Source of the DNA: Prinia subflava
Taxonomy: Eukaryota > Chordata > Aves > Passeriformes > Cisticolidae
Assembly: GCF_021018805.1 (NCBI RefSeq)
Contig: NC_086247.1
Coordinates: 142,596,102 to 142,660,101, forward strand
Direction of reading: 5' to 3'
DNA length: 64,000 nucleotides
Under the pieces are notes generated by a model. That model worked only from the letters and a program-made list of their open reading frames with translations. It was not told the DNA's origin and made no database searches. Within the stretch, counting starts at the first letter, position 1. Every line of letters starts with the position of its first letter. Position numbers and translations under genes: made by a program. Of this stretch, positions 63,901 to 64,000 are shown one piece after another.

Positions 63901-64000
63901 CACAATGGAATGTTCATTTGCTTAATTTGTGCAAATGTAAGTTCTCTTTGTTCTTTCACTTATTTGTTTAAAATAACTTATTCTTGTTTTAAAGGTTTAT
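60985..64000. other. Unassigned AT-rich sequence
   Basis: No gene recognised. A Lys-rich 111-codon plus-strand frame (61183-61518) lies in A-rich DNA and has no motif or regulatory context. Remaining frames are 79 codons or shorter. Confidence 0.35.

Noticed and set aside
1..64000. Search for CRISPR arrays, bacterial operons, rRNA or tRNA genes
   Set aside because: Repeat content (CR1, ERV LTRs), base composition and lack of dense coding show vertebrate DNA. No cloverleaf, array or rRNA segment was seen.

Overview
The window reads as AT-rich, gene-poor avian nuclear DNA, probably from a songbird. The bird assignment rests on several 3' fragments of CR1 LINEs, some ending in the degenerate ATTCTGTGATTC-type tail, and on an ERVL-class solo LTR of a type common in bird genomes. 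No multi-exon host gene could be recognised, so the DNA is most likely intergenic or deep intronic. One 46-codon open frame behind a good splice-acceptor-like tract (2835-2975) is the only host-exon candidate, and it is weak.

The outstanding feature is a compact, young, class II (betaretrovirus-like) endogenous retrovirus on the minus strand, 32803-37143. Both LTRs are 425 bp and differ by one base by eye. The element is flanked by a perfect 6-bp target duplication (TACTGT, 32797-32802 and 37144-37149). In sense order (right to left) it has a 5' LTR, a tRNA-Lys-type primer binding site with a small insertion, a leader with a possible kissing-loop hairpin, and an intact 440-codon gag-like frame. 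That frame has a myristoylation signal and a matrix-like N-terminus but no recognisable capsid or nucleocapsid. It is followed by about 1.8 kb of A-rich DNA without pol or env, a short basic open frame, and the 3' LTR. It looks like a non-autonomous element whose movement would depend on proteins from another virus, yet it has kept its own open frame.

Layout: 1-530 unassigned; about 530-1170 GC-rich ERV/LTR-like repeat; 1170-9080 unassigned; 9084-9762 CR1 (+); 12122-13560 cluster of CR1 pieces in both orientations; 13561-30410 AT-rich unassigned sequence holding a diverged inverted repeat pair (19651-19820 / 22835-23015), a (TA)n tract and an 18-bp-arm hairpin at 25775; 30410-30835 CR1 (+); a dense palindrome cluster at 32655-32713; the ERV; 37150-47230 unassigned; 47230-47505 partial ERVL LTR; 51468-52480 CR1 (-); 55742-56305 CR1 (-); 60221-60806 complete ERVL solo LTR with perfect 5-bp duplication AGGAC; then a (TTTTG)n tract and unassigned sequence to the end.

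Family names for repeats come from recognising sequence patterns, not from a database search. Most short open frames in the window behave as chance frames in AT-rich DNA or lie inside repeats and are not annotated as genes.
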